From: Leifsonia sp. fls2-241-R2A-40a
GTDB taxonomy: Bacteria > Actinomycetota > Actinomycetes > Actinomycetales > Microbacteriaceae
DNA length: 64,000 nt
Assembly: GCF_030209575.1 (NCBI RefSeq)
Contig: NZ_JARVRS010000001.1
Location: forward strand, 2,294,001 to 2,358,000
Reading direction: 5' to 3'
Position 1 is the first letter of the stretch. Each line of letters starts with the position of its first letter. A model generated the notes under the pieces. It had not been told where the DNA came from and did no database searches. It was given only the letters and a program-made list of their open reading frames with translations. Of the stretch, positions 63,721 through 64,000 are shown piece after piece. A program made the translations under genes and the position numbers.

Positions 63721-63747
63721 CCTGTCTCCGGGCGGCGAGGGGTCGAG

Positions 63748-64000
63748 TCAGCCGACCGGGGACCAGGTGATGCGCGCCCGCGAGGGGCGCGGGGCGCCGC
63801 GCAGGACCGGGCGCGTGCGCGCGGATCGGGTACGGGCCGAGAGCCCGTCGCGGAGGACGACGACCTCGGCGCCGGCGTCGATGCATGCGCTCGCGGAGAG
63901 CGCATCGATCGAACGCTCGCTCAGGCCGAAGACGATCGTGATGCAGTCGGCGACGAGCCGCTGCCCTGCCGTGGCGACCACGTCGAACGGCCGGCCCGTC
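63748..64000 (-). CDS. Unidentified protein (C-terminal end only)
   Basis: The reverse-strand frame is open to the right edge of the window, so only the last ~84 residues are seen. The sequence has a beta/alpha-like stretch (RLVADCITIVFG, ACIDAGAEVVVLRDGL) and a basic tail of ~25 residues ending TWSPVG. A GTG at 63981 could be an internal start, but the frame continues beyond it. I do not recognise the family. It converges with the ABC operon across the terminator. Confidence 0.5.
   Translation of the reverse strand, partial: TGRPFDVVATAGQRLVADCITIVFGLSERSIDALSASACIDAGAEVVVLRDGLSARTRSARTRPVLRGAPRPSRARITWSPVG

Overview
The window is 64 kb of high-GC chromosomal DNA from an actinobacterium. 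Gene order and protein sequences look like Microbacteriaceae (Leifsonia-type), but no rRNA marker is present, so the family is an inference. Genes are tightly packed on both strands, many with 4-nt start/stop overlaps, and almost every frame is a conserved housekeeping or envelope gene. I see no insertion sequences, prophage genes, CRISPR array, tRNA or rRNA.

Layout. (1) 1-16.9 kb, core block: tandem GNAT protein (cut by the window edge), truA, rplM-rpsI, glmM, a small XRE regulator, divergent coaA/glmS, acpS-alr-tsaE-tsaB-rimI-tsaD (cell-wall D-alanine plus the tRNA t6A machinery), a repeat-rich DUF4190-type membrane protein, a SAM methyltransferase, a solitary groES behind a CIRCE-like operator, a RarD/EamA permease with operator-like repeats, and guaB. 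(2) 16.9-27.4 kb: a secreted Ig-like protein, a PatB/MalY lyase, a GuaB3-type IMPDH paralogue, glpD, a KhtT/KhtU-like antiporter pair, SURF1, a DUF3817 protein and guaA, which seems to start at ATT. (3) 27.6-41.1 kb, surface-glycan locus: a seven-gene forward operon (PglF-, PglE-, PglC- and PglD-like proteins, a UDP-GlcNAc 4-epimerase and a GT4 transferase) facing a reverse set (UDP-sugar dehydrogenase, Wzy, Wzx, second GT4), closed by a DUF4012 protein. It predicts a polymer begun on undecaprenyl phosphate with a bacillosamine-type sugar. (4) 41.1-58.4 kb: BI-1 protein, GDPD, PcrA, FUSC protein, MpaB-type oxygenase, a LAETG-anchored protein with a Cys/Gln thioester-like head, sucCD, membrane proteins, purN-purH and a Leu/Val-dehydrogenase-type enzyme. 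(5) 58.4-64 kb: a DDAH with its own membrane domain, then an asymmetric heterodimeric ABC exporter behind a leader region, and the end of an unidentified gene.

Most notable: the ABC exporter operon is preceded by a promoter, a 28-codon ORF with a strong Shine-Dalgarno, and four short segments that can pair 1:2 plus 3:4 or alternatively 2:3. This is the layout of a ribosome-controlled attenuator, comparable to the bmrB leader of Bacillus bmrCD. A second theme is start-site architecture: at least thirteen genes have a TANNNT -10 box 6-10 nt before the start codon and no Shine-Dalgarno, implying many leaderless mRNAs.
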